From positions 1 to 46,628 of the forward strand of contig JBILCM010000012.1 in NCBI GenBank assembly GCA_044353165.1: 46,628 nucleotides of DNA, in the 5' to 3' direction. The DNA comes from JBILCM01 sp044353165. GTDB lineage: Bacteria > Bacillota > Bacilli > Paenibacillales > YIM-B00363. This document shows, in pieces, positions 7,447 to 16,260 of the stretch (positions are counted from its first letter, which is position 1; each line of letters starts with the position of its first letter). The translations under genes and the position numbers were made by a program. The notes under the pieces were generated by a model. That model saw only the letters and a list, made by a program, of their open reading frames with translations. It made no database searches and had not been told where the DNA came from.

Positions 7447-10098
7447 CTACTCATCTTGCGCTAAGATGAGTTCATGACGCAGTGATAAGAGTGCTGTTAA
7501 TTCTTGTGTATCGAGTTCTGTTAGCCGTCGATCAATGTTACCCACGACTTCAGATGTCAAGCGATCTTTGGACTCCAAAAGGCGATCGATCGATTCTTCC
7601 AATGTGCCGATTGTGATGAATTTATAGACTTCGACCACTCGTGTTTGACCAATTCGGTAAGCACGATCAGTCGCTTGTTTTTCTGCAGCTGGATTCCACC
7701 ATCGATCATAGTGTATCAATCGAGTCGCACGTGTTAAATTAAGTCCAAATCCACCTGTCTTTAGTGATAATACAACTATAGGGGGACCATCTAACGCGTT
7801 TTGGAATTGGTCCACCAATTGCTCTCGTTCCTTGCGCGGTGTTCGACCGATCATCAAACCGATTTCACAGCTTAGTATGTCGGTTAGATGTTCTTTTAAT
7901 AAGGAGGCCATCGCAGCATATTGTGTAAAGACAATACATCGCACACCTATGTTCAGTGACTCCTTTAATATTTCCTTCAATCGGATCAACTTTCCTGATT
8001 GACCTTCTTGGATACGAATTTGATGCATTGCATGTTCAGGTGCATTGCATATTTGTTTTAACTTCGTAATTGCTGATAAGATGATCCCTCTTCGCTTTAT
8101 CCCTACCTCATGTTCCAATTGCTTTAACATCGATTGTAATGTTGCTTCATACATCATTGCTTGCAATGAAGTGGGAGCGCAATAGATTGTCTGTTCGATT
8201 TTTTCTGGCAAATCTTGAATTACAGAGGGGTCTGTTTTCATTCTTCGTAGTATGAACGGCTGGATCATGCGATTCAAATGAGACGTTGTTTTGTCGTCTA
8301 ATCGCCGTTCGATACGTTCTGTAAACGCACGTTGAAACTGACGTTCGGAACCCAAATAACCTGGATTAAGAAACTCAAAGATCGACCACAATTCATTCAG
8401 CCGGTTTTCAATAGGCGTACCTGTCATGGCAATACGATGCCGTGAAGATAAATTTCTAATAAATTGAGTTAGCTTGGTGCTTGAATTTTTCACATATTGC
8501 GCTTCGTCAAGCGTGGTGATCTCCCATTCGTAATCATTAAACATTTGTTGGTCTCGAAGCGAAGTTGCATACGAAGTAATGACAATATCGTAGTTTTTTA
8601 TGGCATCCTGGAAAGCAGTGCCTTGCGAACGGTTAGGTCCATAATGCAGATAAACTCTCAATTCAGGTCCAAAACGTTCCATCTCGCGAATCCAGTTTCC
8701 TAGTACAGATGTCGGACAAATCAGCAAGGCTGGAATTGTGGAATTTTGCCGGTAATTTTGTTTCCAAAGGCAAGCGAATGCAATCCACTGAACAGTCTTA
8801 CCTAATCCCATGTCATCAGCCAAGCAAGCGCCTAATCTAAGTAAGTAACAATCAGCAAGCCATGAAAATCCACGAAACTGATATTCGCGCAGTGTCCCTT
8901 GAAACGTTCCGGGAAGTTGAACATCATTTGTCTTGGATTGTAACATTTTGATTTGTTGAATCCAATGTAGTAAGCGCCCATCCATAGACCAACGCGTTTT
9001 AAAAATACTTGATTCTGGGTTAGTGCTTAATTCCGCAGTCATGACTTGCTTCAGTGCATCGCTTACTGTGATTTTCCCCTTGTGGTCTTTCTTGGAAAAT
9101 CTTCGAAGTTCTTCCCTATCTTTATTTTGAATTCTTAACCATTGCCCATTGTATTTGACGATGGAATCACTAGAATCAATAAAATATTTTAACTCATCAT
9201 CAGAAACTACCGATTGAAATAAATAAAGTTCTTTGCGAAAACTTAGTATGTCTTGTAAGCCAATGCAATTTTTCATGACGCTTGTATGTTCATGGACATG
9301 TGTGACAACTTCGAAAGGAACTGGCGAATGCCACCACTGTGGCCAAATGATTTCGAAACCTTGTCTTTGCATTGCAGGTGCAATGGAATCCATAAAGATG
9401 AATGCCTCTTGTTTATTCAAAACACACCCCAAGTCCGTGAATACATAGTTTTGTAATGGTGTGAACTGCATGCCAACTTTTGATAGTGCAGATGCCAATT
9501 TTTCATGTGCTTGTGGGAATTTGCGACCAGCAATAACAGGGTCTTCATCCGACTGCAGCCACACTTCAAATGCAGGTACAAATTGGTTTATTCCGTCCAT
9601 GGGCTGTAATCCCGGTATGATGATCCAATCTGGAATATTTAATTCATTAGGTTGCATTACAGCAAAGGTGATTTTATATTCAGTGCACATTCTCAATTGA
9701 GTGAACTGAGAGCGCCATTGCTCTAAATCATCAGATATCCATGTTGGAACGTTCGGATTGCCTTGCGGTCCAGTACTTCTTATGGAGAGCAGTTCCTTCA
9801 CCCAATGCTCAAGAGGTGTGTTGGGCACACTATATCTGGGATGCAACGCATCATAAAGTTCTTGACGCAAAGAATCAAATAATTTCTCTCGAACGAGAAG
9901 ATCAACATCACGATCAATGTCACTACGTAATTTTTCATTGTGAACAAGATCTCGAATGGGTTGAAGTAAAGGATCATCCCATAACGCAGACCAAACTGTG
10001 TTCGTCAACATGCGATTTTCGAACGTAATCACATTACATTTGGGCACAAAACAACCTAAAGCGACGATTCTGTGGCTAATATCTACCGAGTTGGTCAA
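7447..10098 (-). CDS. SNF2-family ATP-dependent DNA translocase/helicase
   Basis: 883 aa, initiated by TTG at 10098 with SD GGGGAG six bases away. Residues about 230-380 (GFEIIWPQWW...) resemble the SNF2-associated DUF3670 domain of bacterial SNF2 proteins. The helicase core follows: Walker A DDMGLGKT at 428-435, DEAQ box at 531-534 (typical of bacterial SNF2), MTGTPIENRL near 558, and the C-terminal RecA lobe with GGFGLNLTRA and DRAYRIGQTR. SNF2 enzymes move on duplex DNA and remodel nucleoprotein. It is the first gene of the unit that continues with the SWIM, 636-aa and Hsp70 genes. Housekeeping examples (YwqA type) exist, but the extra partners here are unusual. Confidence 0.93.
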   Translation of the reverse strand: MTNSVDISHRIVALGCFVPKCNVITFENRMLTNTVWSALWDDPLLQPIRDLVHNEKLRSDIDRDVDLLVREKLFDSLRQELYDALHPRYSVPNTPLEHWVKELLSIRSTGPQGNPNVPTWISDDLEQWRSQFTQLRMCTEYKITFAVMQPNELNIPDWIIIPGLQPMDGINQFVPAFEVWLQSDEDPVIAGRKFPQAHEKLASALSKVGMQFTPLQNYVFTDLGCVLNKQEAFIFMDSIAPAMQRQGFEIIWPQWWHSPVPFEVVTHVHEHTSVMKNCIGLQDILSFRKELYLFQSVVSDDELKYFIDSSDSIVKYNGQWLRIQNKDREELRRFSKKDHKGKITVSDALKQVMTAELSTNPESSIFKTRWSMDGRLLHWIQQIKMLQSKTNDVQLPGTFQGTLREYQFRGFSWLADCYLLRLGACLADDMGLGKTVQWIAFACLWKQNYRQNSTIPALLICPTSVLGNWIREMERFGPELRVYLHYGPNRSQGTAFQDAIKNYDIVITSYATSLRDQQMFNDYEWEITTLDEAQYVKNSSTKLTQFIRNLSSRHRIAMTGTPIENRLNELWSIFEFLNPGYLGSERQFQRAFTERIERRLDDKTTSHLNRMIQPFILRRMKTDPSVIQDLPEKIEQTIYCAPTSLQAMMYEATLQSMLKQLEHEVGIKRRGIILSAITKLKQICNAPEHAMHQIRIQEGQSGKLIRLKEILKESLNIGVRCIVFTQYAAMASLLKEHLTDILSCEIGLMIGRTPRKEREQLVDQFQNALDGPPIVVLSLKTGGFGLNLTRATRLIHYDRWWNPAAEKQATDRAYRIGQTRVVEVYKFITIGTLEESIDRLLESKDRLTSEVVGNIDRRLTELDTQELTALLSLRHELILAQDE

Positions 10099-10122
10099 TA
10101 TTTTCTCCCCGCGCTATGTTAA

Positions 10123-10154
10123 ATTATATCTCAAGTATATCTCAAGTATATCTA
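10123..10154 (-). repeat. 11-bp tandem direct repeats at the SNF2 operon promoter
   Basis: On the plus strand the 11-mer ATATCTCAAGT occurs twice in tandem (10126-10136, 10137-10147) with a third partial copy ATATCT. On the minus strand this reads TTGAGATATAC repeated and runs directly into TATAAT (10123-10128), a likely -10 box 25 bases before the SNF2 start codon. No good -35 is seen at 17 bp, so an activator bound to the repeats may be required. The repeats overlap the stop codon of the FHA gene. Confidence 0.55.
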
Positions 10155-11344
10155 TTTACCTCATCGAAGGAAACTTGGCAAGTGTCTTTGTGATGAAATA
10201 GAAGCTTCATTCCCGGTATTTGAACGCGATCACCATCATGAAGAGGGTATAATTCCCGTTTTCTCATGGATTGCTCATTCAAATAACTTCCGTTCGTTGA
10301 GTTAAGATCCATAACAAAATATTGACCTTCAGAAATTCCAAATGCTAAGTGTTTCCGAGAAACAGCGGGATGTGTTATTTGAAGGAATATTGCTTCCGAC
10401 TCCCTACCAATGTGGAAAGTTGAATTTGTGAGTGTAATTTTCTGCACATTTGCTTCACCATCTTTCATTATTTCCAAATAAGCTGAATCTGGTAATTGAT
10501 GACTAACATTTGAAAGCATTGCTGTTTTTGTTGTTTTTGATAACAAGAGTGTTCTTTCAGCAAGTTGTTGTAATGCTTCTCCCGACGGTGGCAGGACTTG
10601 AGATTCTTTCTGGCATAATGTTGTCAGTCCAGCCCAATGTAAGATGGATTGAATGGTGAGTTTCATCTTCCGATTTGCATGAGTCGTGTTGCTTAAGGTC
10701 GATTGAATTTCTGTAGATTGATTTTCGTTATTATCTGTCGTGGTAACTGGAACATTCAGATAATTCGTATATTGTTCTAGGTAATCCATCCATAGTTCAT
10801 GGACGAATGTATTTGGAGTCGCGTCATACGATAATAGTTTCTCATACAATTCATAGGGAAATCCAAACTGGCGTAATGTATCAATGAAGTATACCCATTG
10901 TTCCCACAAATTATTCTTTGTTGCAAAGGTGCGGAGCGGAACGTAAGCTAACTGGATGCTCTGAATGTCATCTTTCACCCAAACCCAGTCTGGATGAAAT
11001 AAAAACTGTCCATTATATAACAGATAATGCTTGCAGGAGTCTAATATATGTTTAACAGCAAATATAAATCCGTACCATTGGCGATCAGTTAATCTAGATT
11101 GTTTCAGCAGTTCAGTCAATGGTTTTAAACCTGCAATTGGGTAATGAAAAACGGTCTTGTCATCTACCCTCACCAACCGCATGGGTAAAATTCCATCAAC
11201 GTTATTATTTTCAAGCATACGGACATGTGTATGGATAATATTTGATGTCAAGGACTGCCCCTGAATCCTGGGGGTCAATGTCATTTCGGTACCGCACTCG
11301 GCGATCATTTGCGGCTCTATTCCAAGTTGATTCCAGCAACTCAT
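10142..11344 (-). CDS. FHA-domain protein of the Tad locus (DUF6382-like N-terminus)
   Basis: 400 aa with the start at 11344, where ATG overlaps the TGA of the prepilin peptidase gene (ATGA) and is preceded by GGAGGGG six bases away; a longer reading frame upstream to 11524 lies wholly inside the neighbour and is rejected. Residues 1-200 form a globular domain resembling DUF6382, which is found fused to FHA in Bacilli Tad/Flp loci. The C-terminal 90 residues are an FHA domain with all key positions (FHIGRES, HPAVSRKHLAF, DLNSTNGSYLN). FHA domains bind phosphothreonine, so a natural ligand is a target of the Hanks kinase encoded at the other end of the locus. Last gene of the Tad unit. Confidence 0.88.
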   Translation of the reverse strand: MSCWNQLGIEPQMIAECGTEMTLTPRIQGQSLTSNIIHTHVRMLENNNVDGILPMRLVRVDDKTVFHYPIAGLKPLTELLKQSRLTDRQWYGFIFAVKHILDSCKHYLLYNGQFLFHPDWVWVKDDIQSIQLAYVPLRTFATKNNLWEQWVYFIDTLRQFGFPYELYEKLLSYDATPNTFVHELWMDYLEQYTNYLNVPVTTTDNNENQSTEIQSTLSNTTHANRKMKLTIQSILHWAGLTTLCQKESQVLPPSGEALQQLAERTLLLSKTTKTAMLSNVSHQLPDSAYLEIMKDGEANVQKITLTNSTFHIGRESEAIFLQITHPAVSRKHLAFGISEGQYFVMDLNSTNGSYLNEQSMRKRELYPLHDGDRVQIPGMKLLFHHKDTCQVSFDEVNRYT

Positions 11345-11880
11345 AACATACCCCTCCAAATATTGAAAAATTGTGGTTGAGAATAGAGGATCAGCCACGC
11401 CGGCAACACAGCCGTCATGAAAGGGATTCGTATTTTGCTCTGTTTCAACGAGCCCGATACAGCTGCTCTTCTGAATGATTTCGAACTGTGAAACAAATGA
11501 AAGAATGCTAACAAACGAGTCCACTTAAGATTAAGGTTTCTCGTGATATAGAACCATATCAATCCATAAATTGCTGCAATCACAATTGAACACATCATAA
11601 GTTTCAACGTATCAAACGCACATAGATACACACTGCTTACAACAAACCATTTCAAATCACCTCCACCTATGCCACCCATTACATACAACACCAACGAAAC
11701 GGCTGCGACCAAAAACATATGGTAAATTAAAAAAATAATTTCATATAACCCATGCATTATAAATTGCAAATATATTCCGGTTACCGCTCCGATAAAGCAT
11801 AACTGATTCGGCAACTTGCGGGTTTTCAGATCCCACAAGAATGAAACAATCATAAAGATGAAAAAAAAATAATGAAGCAT
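11341..11880 (-). CDS. tadV: TadV/CpaA-type prepilin peptidase (A24 family)
   Basis: 179 aa, starting at the ATG at 11880 behind GGAGGG; an in-frame upstream ATG would lie inside the TadE-like gene. The two catalytic aspartates are in WDLKTRKLPN (about residue 16) and GGIGGGDLKW (about residue 72), the latter being the GxGD motif. There are about five to six membrane segments and no N-methyltransferase domain, as in TadV/CpaA. It should cut the class III signal peptides of the Flp pilin and pseudopilins encoded just upstream. It is linked to the preceding gene by a one-base gap and overlaps the FHA gene. Confidence 0.88.
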   Translation of the reverse strand: MLHYFFFIFMIVSFLWDLKTRKLPNQLCFIGAVTGIYLQFIMHGLYEIIFLIYHMFLVAAVSLVLYVMGGIGGGDLKWFVVSSVYLCAFDTLKLMMCSIVIAAIYGLIWFYITRNLNLKWTRLLAFFHLFHSSKSFRRAAVSGSLKQSKIRIPFMTAVLPAWLILYSQPQFFNIWRGML

Positions 11881-11881
11881 A

Positions 11882-12478
11882 TTAGTTCCCTCCGCCCATC
11901 TCCCCAACCCAACATCGTTCCATGGAGGCAACTTTTAGAACGACTTCTTTGCGTAAGAATGGAACTGGAGATGGTAATCGATATTCCACAACTAAACCGA
12001 AGTAACTTTCGTTTTCGTTATTAAAAGTAGGCAAACGCACACCGACTACATTCAATCGTTGCTTATTTAGTAAAGGTTTATTCGACATGTTCTTATCAAC
12101 AGTCAACATAATTATTGGAACAATCCAACGTTCGTGGACATTGGTATTTTCCCAAATATCGTTCATTACTCCGTTTGTTTCTTTTGTTTTGTTGCTTAAT
12201 AAAATTTGTTCCAAAAACACGAGAACATCTTCCGGTATAAATTGAAATATGTTGTTTTCCGTGATTTGACGTCCAAGCGCGTTGTTTGCGTTGTCAACGA
12301 TCAATTTTGCAGGATATGCATTTGCTGTCACTAATTTTACAGTTTCATCAACCGCTTCTTTCAAAATAGTCTCTAAACGCACGACATGAAACATCCAAAT
12401 GAGTAACGTAAAAAAAAGTATAAACAGGGGCAATACCAGAGTTGATTCGAGGACCATGGATCCTTTCTCGTTTTTCAT
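11882..12478 (-). CDS. TadE/TadF-like pseudopilin
   Basis: 198 aa. The class III signal sequence KNEKG|SMVLE ends with Gly followed by Glu at +5, then a hydrophobic helix (residues 12-33). The remaining 160 residues are an extracytoplasmic domain without recognisable motifs. Minor pilins of this type prime or regulate Flp pilus assembly. SD AAGGAGAT precedes the ATG. It lies 10 bases after the 576-aa gene and directly before tadV. Confidence 0.8.
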   Translation of the reverse strand: MKNEKGSMVLESTLVLPLFILFFTLLIWMFHVVRLETILKEAVDETVKLVTANAYPAKLIVDNANNALGRQITENNIFQFIPEDVLVFLEQILLSNKTKETNGVMNDIWENTNVHERWIVPIIMLTVDKNMSNKPLLNKQRLNVVGVRLPTFNNENESYFGLVVEYRLPSPVPFLRKEVVLKVASMERCWVGEMGGGN

Positions 12479-12488
12479 AAATATCTCC

Positions 12489-14219
12489 TTAATAAGAAAT
12501 CACCATTTCAATCGGATAACGAATACTAGAAAAAAAACGAGATTGAATAGTTGGGAAGGCTTTTGCTTTGACGGTTGACCAATGTTTTGTCAAATCTAAT
12601 CCAGTATTCAATTCAATTAAAGACTGTATACGGGATAGAGTAGTAGATTCATCGCTGTGTAACAAATAAAACAAGCGGAGATGATCCTTATAATTCATCT
12701 TCAAACCATTCGAAAAGGGCACATCCGTTGAGCCACCATTTAGCATAATCTTGAGGTCGTTATTAGCTTCTCGGATGGCCTCTGTAAATGCACTAAGCAT
12801 GGAAACCAGGGGCGTTGCAGCGATGGTAGATGTTTTTTGTTGAACTATATTTTCCAATGTTCGCAATCCAATACGCAACGCGAACATTTCTGTATGAGCC
12901 GCATTTAAATTCATGCGACAACTAGGGAAGCCATATAAAATATATTCCACTTCTTGATTGTGCAATCGATGGTTGCTGAATGACGCGGGAGTGGTTGTAT
13001 GATTTTGTGTTCGGTATGTAAAATGAGTCAATGCAAACTCATTTATATAGATCTCATCCCTCAGTATAGTGATGATTTTCATCAGTTGATCAACTTGTTG
13101 AATTGTCTCATACATGAATGTTTCATTTGCTTTCAAGTCATAGTTTTGTTTCAAACCCATTCCAGTTGTATGTTTGTTTATTATCTTGTATTTTTGGAAA
13201 TATCCTTCTTTGTTCTCGAGTTGCGAGTATGCGTCGATGTCCGTTTCATTACATGCATCATTCAATCCGTCCCTGTGTTTACTTAATTCCTGTTCCGCGG
13301 CACGTTTTTGATCATTTTGCTTGGAAATTTGCTCTTCAAATTCCCGTTTTCTTTGGTATTCTATCGTTTGCCGCTTCGAAAGCCATTCGTTCGTGCGAGC
13401 CATCATTCGTTGCTTCAGTTGTTCGAATTTAATCAGATGATCTTTAGGCATTGTCCTTAATGATTCATACATAGAAACGATTGCACCTAGTTCTGATGTG
13501 AACAGTTGAAAATAAGACGCCGGATAAATCGAAATTGAAGAATTTATCGTTTGGAGAGGTTCATTCAATTCATTCTGAAGGGATATATTCGTCTGATATG
13601 CTTCATTCAACTGACTTATAAAATCTTGGAAGCGAGATTGCAAGGTGTGTTGTGGAACATTATGCATGATATGGTCAGCGATGTCTTTTGCGGTCATCCA
13701 AGCCTGATCACACTGAGTATTTCGCATTCGATTGAGATCATTAATCTTTTTTGAATGTTTAACCACTTCACTCGCTTGCGCAAATTGAAGTCGACTGCGC
13801 CCCATTTTCTGTGTGACTTCCTTTGTGAATTCAATCGCAGCGATATATTTCATACGTTCTAAAATTTGGCGATGAAATATGCGGTGATCTCCAAGATGAT
13901 ACAAACCTTGAAGTTGAATGTTTTGTTTTGTGGATAAATTAGACATCTGCTTGTTGAATTGACTTTTTGAGATGTTTTGTACTACTGAATCCGTTCTATT
14001 TTCACTCAAAGTTGCTCCAAACAAACCATACTCTAACAATTCATTTTTAAATTGAGAAAGAACGGATCGGGCCACTTGACGTGTGAGCATTTCAACTTCT
14101 GTTTTTGTGATTTTAATCTGTAAGATTTCATATAATAACAGCCAAAAGAAGAGAAGGGTAGCTGTTGAAATTAGCAGATAGATTGTAACGGATCCTCGTT
14201 CATTATTTATCTTACACAT
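12489..14219 (-). CDS. Large pseudopilin-like Tad protein (DUF5702-like)
   Basis: 576 aa from the ATG at 14219, with AAGGAGC nine bases upstream; the frame is open to 14537 but that part lies within the previous gene. The N-terminus NNERG|SVTIY looks like a class III prepilin signal, but position +5 is Tyr instead of Glu. One membrane helix follows (about 10-32), then a long extracellular region of about 540 residues, mostly helical, with a charged coiled-coil-like stretch in the middle (about 290-340, rich in Glu, Lys, Gln). The layout resembles DUF5702/TadG-like proteins of Bacilli and Clostridia Flp loci. It could anchor the pilus at the cell surface. Confidence 0.72.
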   Translation of the reverse strand: MCKINNERGSVTIYLLISTATLLFFWLLLYEILQIKITKTEVEMLTRQVARSVLSQFKNELLEYGLFGATLSENRTDSVVQNISKSQFNKQMSNLSTKQNIQLQGLYHLGDHRIFHRQILERMKYIAAIEFTKEVTQKMGRSRLQFAQASEVVKHSKKINDLNRMRNTQCDQAWMTAKDIADHIMHNVPQHTLQSRFQDFISQLNEAYQTNISLQNELNEPLQTINSSISIYPASYFQLFTSELGAIVSMYESLRTMPKDHLIKFEQLKQRMMARTNEWLSKRQTIEYQRKREFEEQISKQNDQKRAAEQELSKHRDGLNDACNETDIDAYSQLENKEGYFQKYKIINKHTTGMGLKQNYDLKANETFMYETIQQVDQLMKIITILRDEIYINEFALTHFTYRTQNHTTTPASFSNHRLHNQEVEYILYGFPSCRMNLNAAHTEMFALRIGLRTLENIVQQKTSTIAATPLVSMLSAFTEAIREANNDLKIMLNGGSTDVPFSNGLKMNYKDHLRLFYLLHSDESTTLSRIQSLIELNTGLDLTKHWSTVKAKAFPTIQSRFFSSIRYPIEMVISY

Positions 14220-14241
14220 GATCCCAAAGCTCCTTCGGAAA

Positions 14242-15252
14242 TCATTCATGACCGTGTTCAATATAAACAATGCCATACTGATGTAATTTTTGAAGCAATA
14301 AAGATGATGGTTCTCCATTTGGTTCTCCGACTCGTCTAAAAAAATGCCATACAACCCCTTTGACTTTTCCTTGGCGAAGCAAATCGATATCTTTAAAAAG
14401 TTGTTGTTGCATTTCAGAATTATATGTCTTGGCCCCAATGTAAGCTTGATGAGCAACTCCATCGTAATCCATAGCATCAATAAGTCGCCATTCGCCAATC
14501 CATTGTGTTGAAAATCGTTTCTCCGAACCTTTGACAATGGAACGTAAATACTTCACTGCTTCGGAATGATAACGAAACACGGGTGATTTTGGCTTGGCAA
14601 CAAAACCTCCTCTCTCTTCAAACCATGGTTTTAGCATCTCGGCAATTTCAGTTTCTGAGAATAAACGTCTTATATCCTCTGTGTAATGCAGCAGCATGGA
14701 AACGTTACGTATAAGTTCGGCAGGTTCTGTGATGATTTCTGTTGATTTTCCGTTAATATATCGATGAGTGAGTGGTGAATTTATTTGTACAGAAATCGAT
14801 GAACTCCAACCATTGCTGACATAAGTGCTATTTCCTATATAACTTCGAGGCCAACCCCATGCGGCTTTCGAAAGTTTATAGTGTGTAAGAGAATCAGTCG
14901 GTATAAGTGAATCAGGCAATTGAACAGAGATTTTTGTGGATGGTCGCAATGTTATCAATCCCCAAACCGACCGTCCTTCAGTCCACCTCCAATACAAGGG
15001 GTCTTGTTTGAAAGGTGTGAACATCCCTGTTGTATGATGACTGTTACTATTCGTCCATGTTTGTGCAACACGATCAGCCGATTGGCCACTCGACAAATAA
15101 ACAAGACCTTGTTGCATATTGTGGACCGAAATCAGGATGATGAATATACAAATTAAAAGTAAAAGCGGAACAATGAACACAGCTTCAATGGTATAACTTC
15201 CATTTTCTTCACGGTATTTTGAGAAGTTATGGCAGTTCAATGGTGTTCTCAT
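14242..15252 (-). CDS. TadE-like pseudopilin with large extracellular domain
   Basis: 336 aa. The signal is EENG|SYTIEAVFIVPLLL with Gly at -1 and Glu at +5, then a hydrophobic helix to about residue 44. The extracellular part is polar and Trp-rich with no known domain. The ATG at 15252 has no clear SD and overlaps the end of the Flp gene by 26 bases, so initiation is probably coupled; a TTG four codons later is an alternative. Probably a minor pilin of the Tad apparatus. Confidence 0.76.
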   Translation of the reverse strand: MRTPLNCHNFSKYREENGSYTIEAVFIVPLLLLICIFIILISVHNMQQGLVYLSSGQSADRVAQTWTNSNSHHTTGMFTPFKQDPLYWRWTEGRSVWGLITLRPSTKISVQLPDSLIPTDSLTHYKLSKAAWGWPRSYIGNSTYVSNGWSSSISVQINSPLTHRYINGKSTEIITEPAELIRNVSMLLHYTEDIRRLFSETEIAEMLKPWFEERGGFVAKPKSPVFRYHSEAVKYLRSIVKGSEKRFSTQWIGEWRLIDAMDYDGVAHQAYIGAKTYNSEMQQQLFKDIDLLRQGKVKGVVWHFFRRVGEPNGEPSSLLLQKLHQYGIVYIEHGHE

Positions 15253-15433
15253 TTAACGTATCCATAACATTCTCGTTTGTGCTTTGAAATAAATCGTTAA
15301 TCCATAACATAATCCATTTTCGGAAGGCAACGGCTACCACTAAAATAACTGCTATGATCAATAACATTTCAAGTGTTCCTACGCCCTCTTCATCTTTCAT
15401 TAATTTAAGAAAACTGTGTTTTATTTTATTCAT
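15227..15433 (-). CDS. flp: Flp-type major pilin (Flp1-like)
   Basis: 68 aa. The short charged leader (MNKIKHSFLKLMKDEEG) is followed by cleavage site G|VGTLE with Glu at +5, then a helix (LEMLLIIAVILVVAVAF) and a short polar tail, the standard Flp pilin plan. Cleavage by the TadV peptidase encoded downstream would leave about 51 residues. GAGGA lies seven bases before the ATG. It lies 22 bases after tadC. It is the only small pilin in the locus and so the likely fibre subunit. Confidence 0.85.
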   Translation of the reverse strand: MNKIKHSFLKLMKDEEGVGTLEMLLIIAVILVVAVAFRKWIMLWINDLFQSTNENVMDTLNENTIELP

Positions 15434-15455
15434 GGATAAATCCTCACTTTCGTAT

Positions 15456-16256
15456 TTAATAACCGCTCATCAGGATGATTGCTGGAGCTGAAACAATCAC
15501 CATGATGGCACCAAGCATTAGAATCATCGGGAAAATTAATTTTTGCGTTGCCTCTTCTGCATTCGTACGAATCATCGTCCGTTTTCGTTCTATCACAATT
15601 CGAGATGCCTCATGAAGAGCTAATGCGAATGTTTCTCCGCCGCGTCGATAGTTCATTAAGACGTTCGTGATCATTGTACTAATCTCATGCACACCACAGC
15701 GTCGATTCAAATCTTCTAACGCCTTCCCAAAGGGAACTAATTGATCCAATTGTGCATTTGTCCGCGCCAGTTCCTTGTATAACGGATGGTTCATCATATG
15801 GGGGGGCGTTGCCCCTGATCTGATCCATGCCCTTTGAACGGTCTCACCTGCACTCAACAACAATGACACTTTTTGCATAAATGAAGGCAGTTCGGATAAT
15901 ATTTGTTCTTGTCTTCTTTTTACTTTCGAAACCAAGTCTCTCCACATAAACAGTGGGATTGCTAAGATGAATAATGAACTGACTAGTGTCATAATCGCAT
16001 CATGCATCAACAAACAAACAGTTCCCAATAGCGTGATATTAAGAATTACGATTAACAATAAATTTAATGTCCATTGCATGAAGGGGTCATGTTCGTTTGA
16101 ATTTTGTGGTCCATAGATGAGTTTGCAGTATCTTGGGATCTGAGGAAAATTGGTAATTATGAAATTGAAAATCCGAAAGTTTCGGATTCCAATAAAAATT
16201 AGTTTTTTTATGTTAACTATTAATCCCATTAATATATCAGAAATTTTGTTGTCCAT
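15456..16256 (-). CDS. tadC: TadC-like pilus assembly membrane protein (T2SSF domain)
   Basis: 266 aa. An N-terminal segment and two membrane helices (about 65-110) precede the cytoplasmic T2SSF/GspF domain (about 120-235, LSELPSFMQKVSLLLSAGETV..., NVLMNYRRGGETFALAL), and a C-terminal membrane helix closes the protein. TadB and TadC together form the inner-membrane platform that couples the CpaF ATPase to pilus assembly. SD GGGAG sits seven bases before the ATG; the gap to tadB is four bases. Confidence 0.85.
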   Translation of the reverse strand: MDNKISDILMGLIVNIKKLIFIGIRNFRIFNFIITNFPQIPRYCKLIYGPQNSNEHDPFMQWTLNLLLIVILNITLLGTVCLLMHDAIMTLVSSLFILAIPLFMWRDLVSKVKRRQEQILSELPSFMQKVSLLLSAGETVQRAWIRSGATPPHMMNHPLYKELARTNAQLDQLVPFGKALEDLNRRCGVHEISTMITNVLMNYRRGGETFALALHEASRIVIERKRTMIRTNAEEATQKLIFPMILMLGAIMVIVSAPAIILMSGY

Positions 16257-16260
16257 TCAA

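Noticed and set aside
11345..11524. Upstream extension of the FHA protein to 460 aa
   Set aside because: It overlaps the prepilin peptidase gene; the ATGA junction with GGAGGGG at 11344 is clearly the start.
14220..14537. Upstream extension of the 576-aa Tad protein to 682 aa
   Set aside because: The extra residues lie inside the TadE-like gene in another frame; an SD-supported ATG that begins a pilin-type leader is at 14219.
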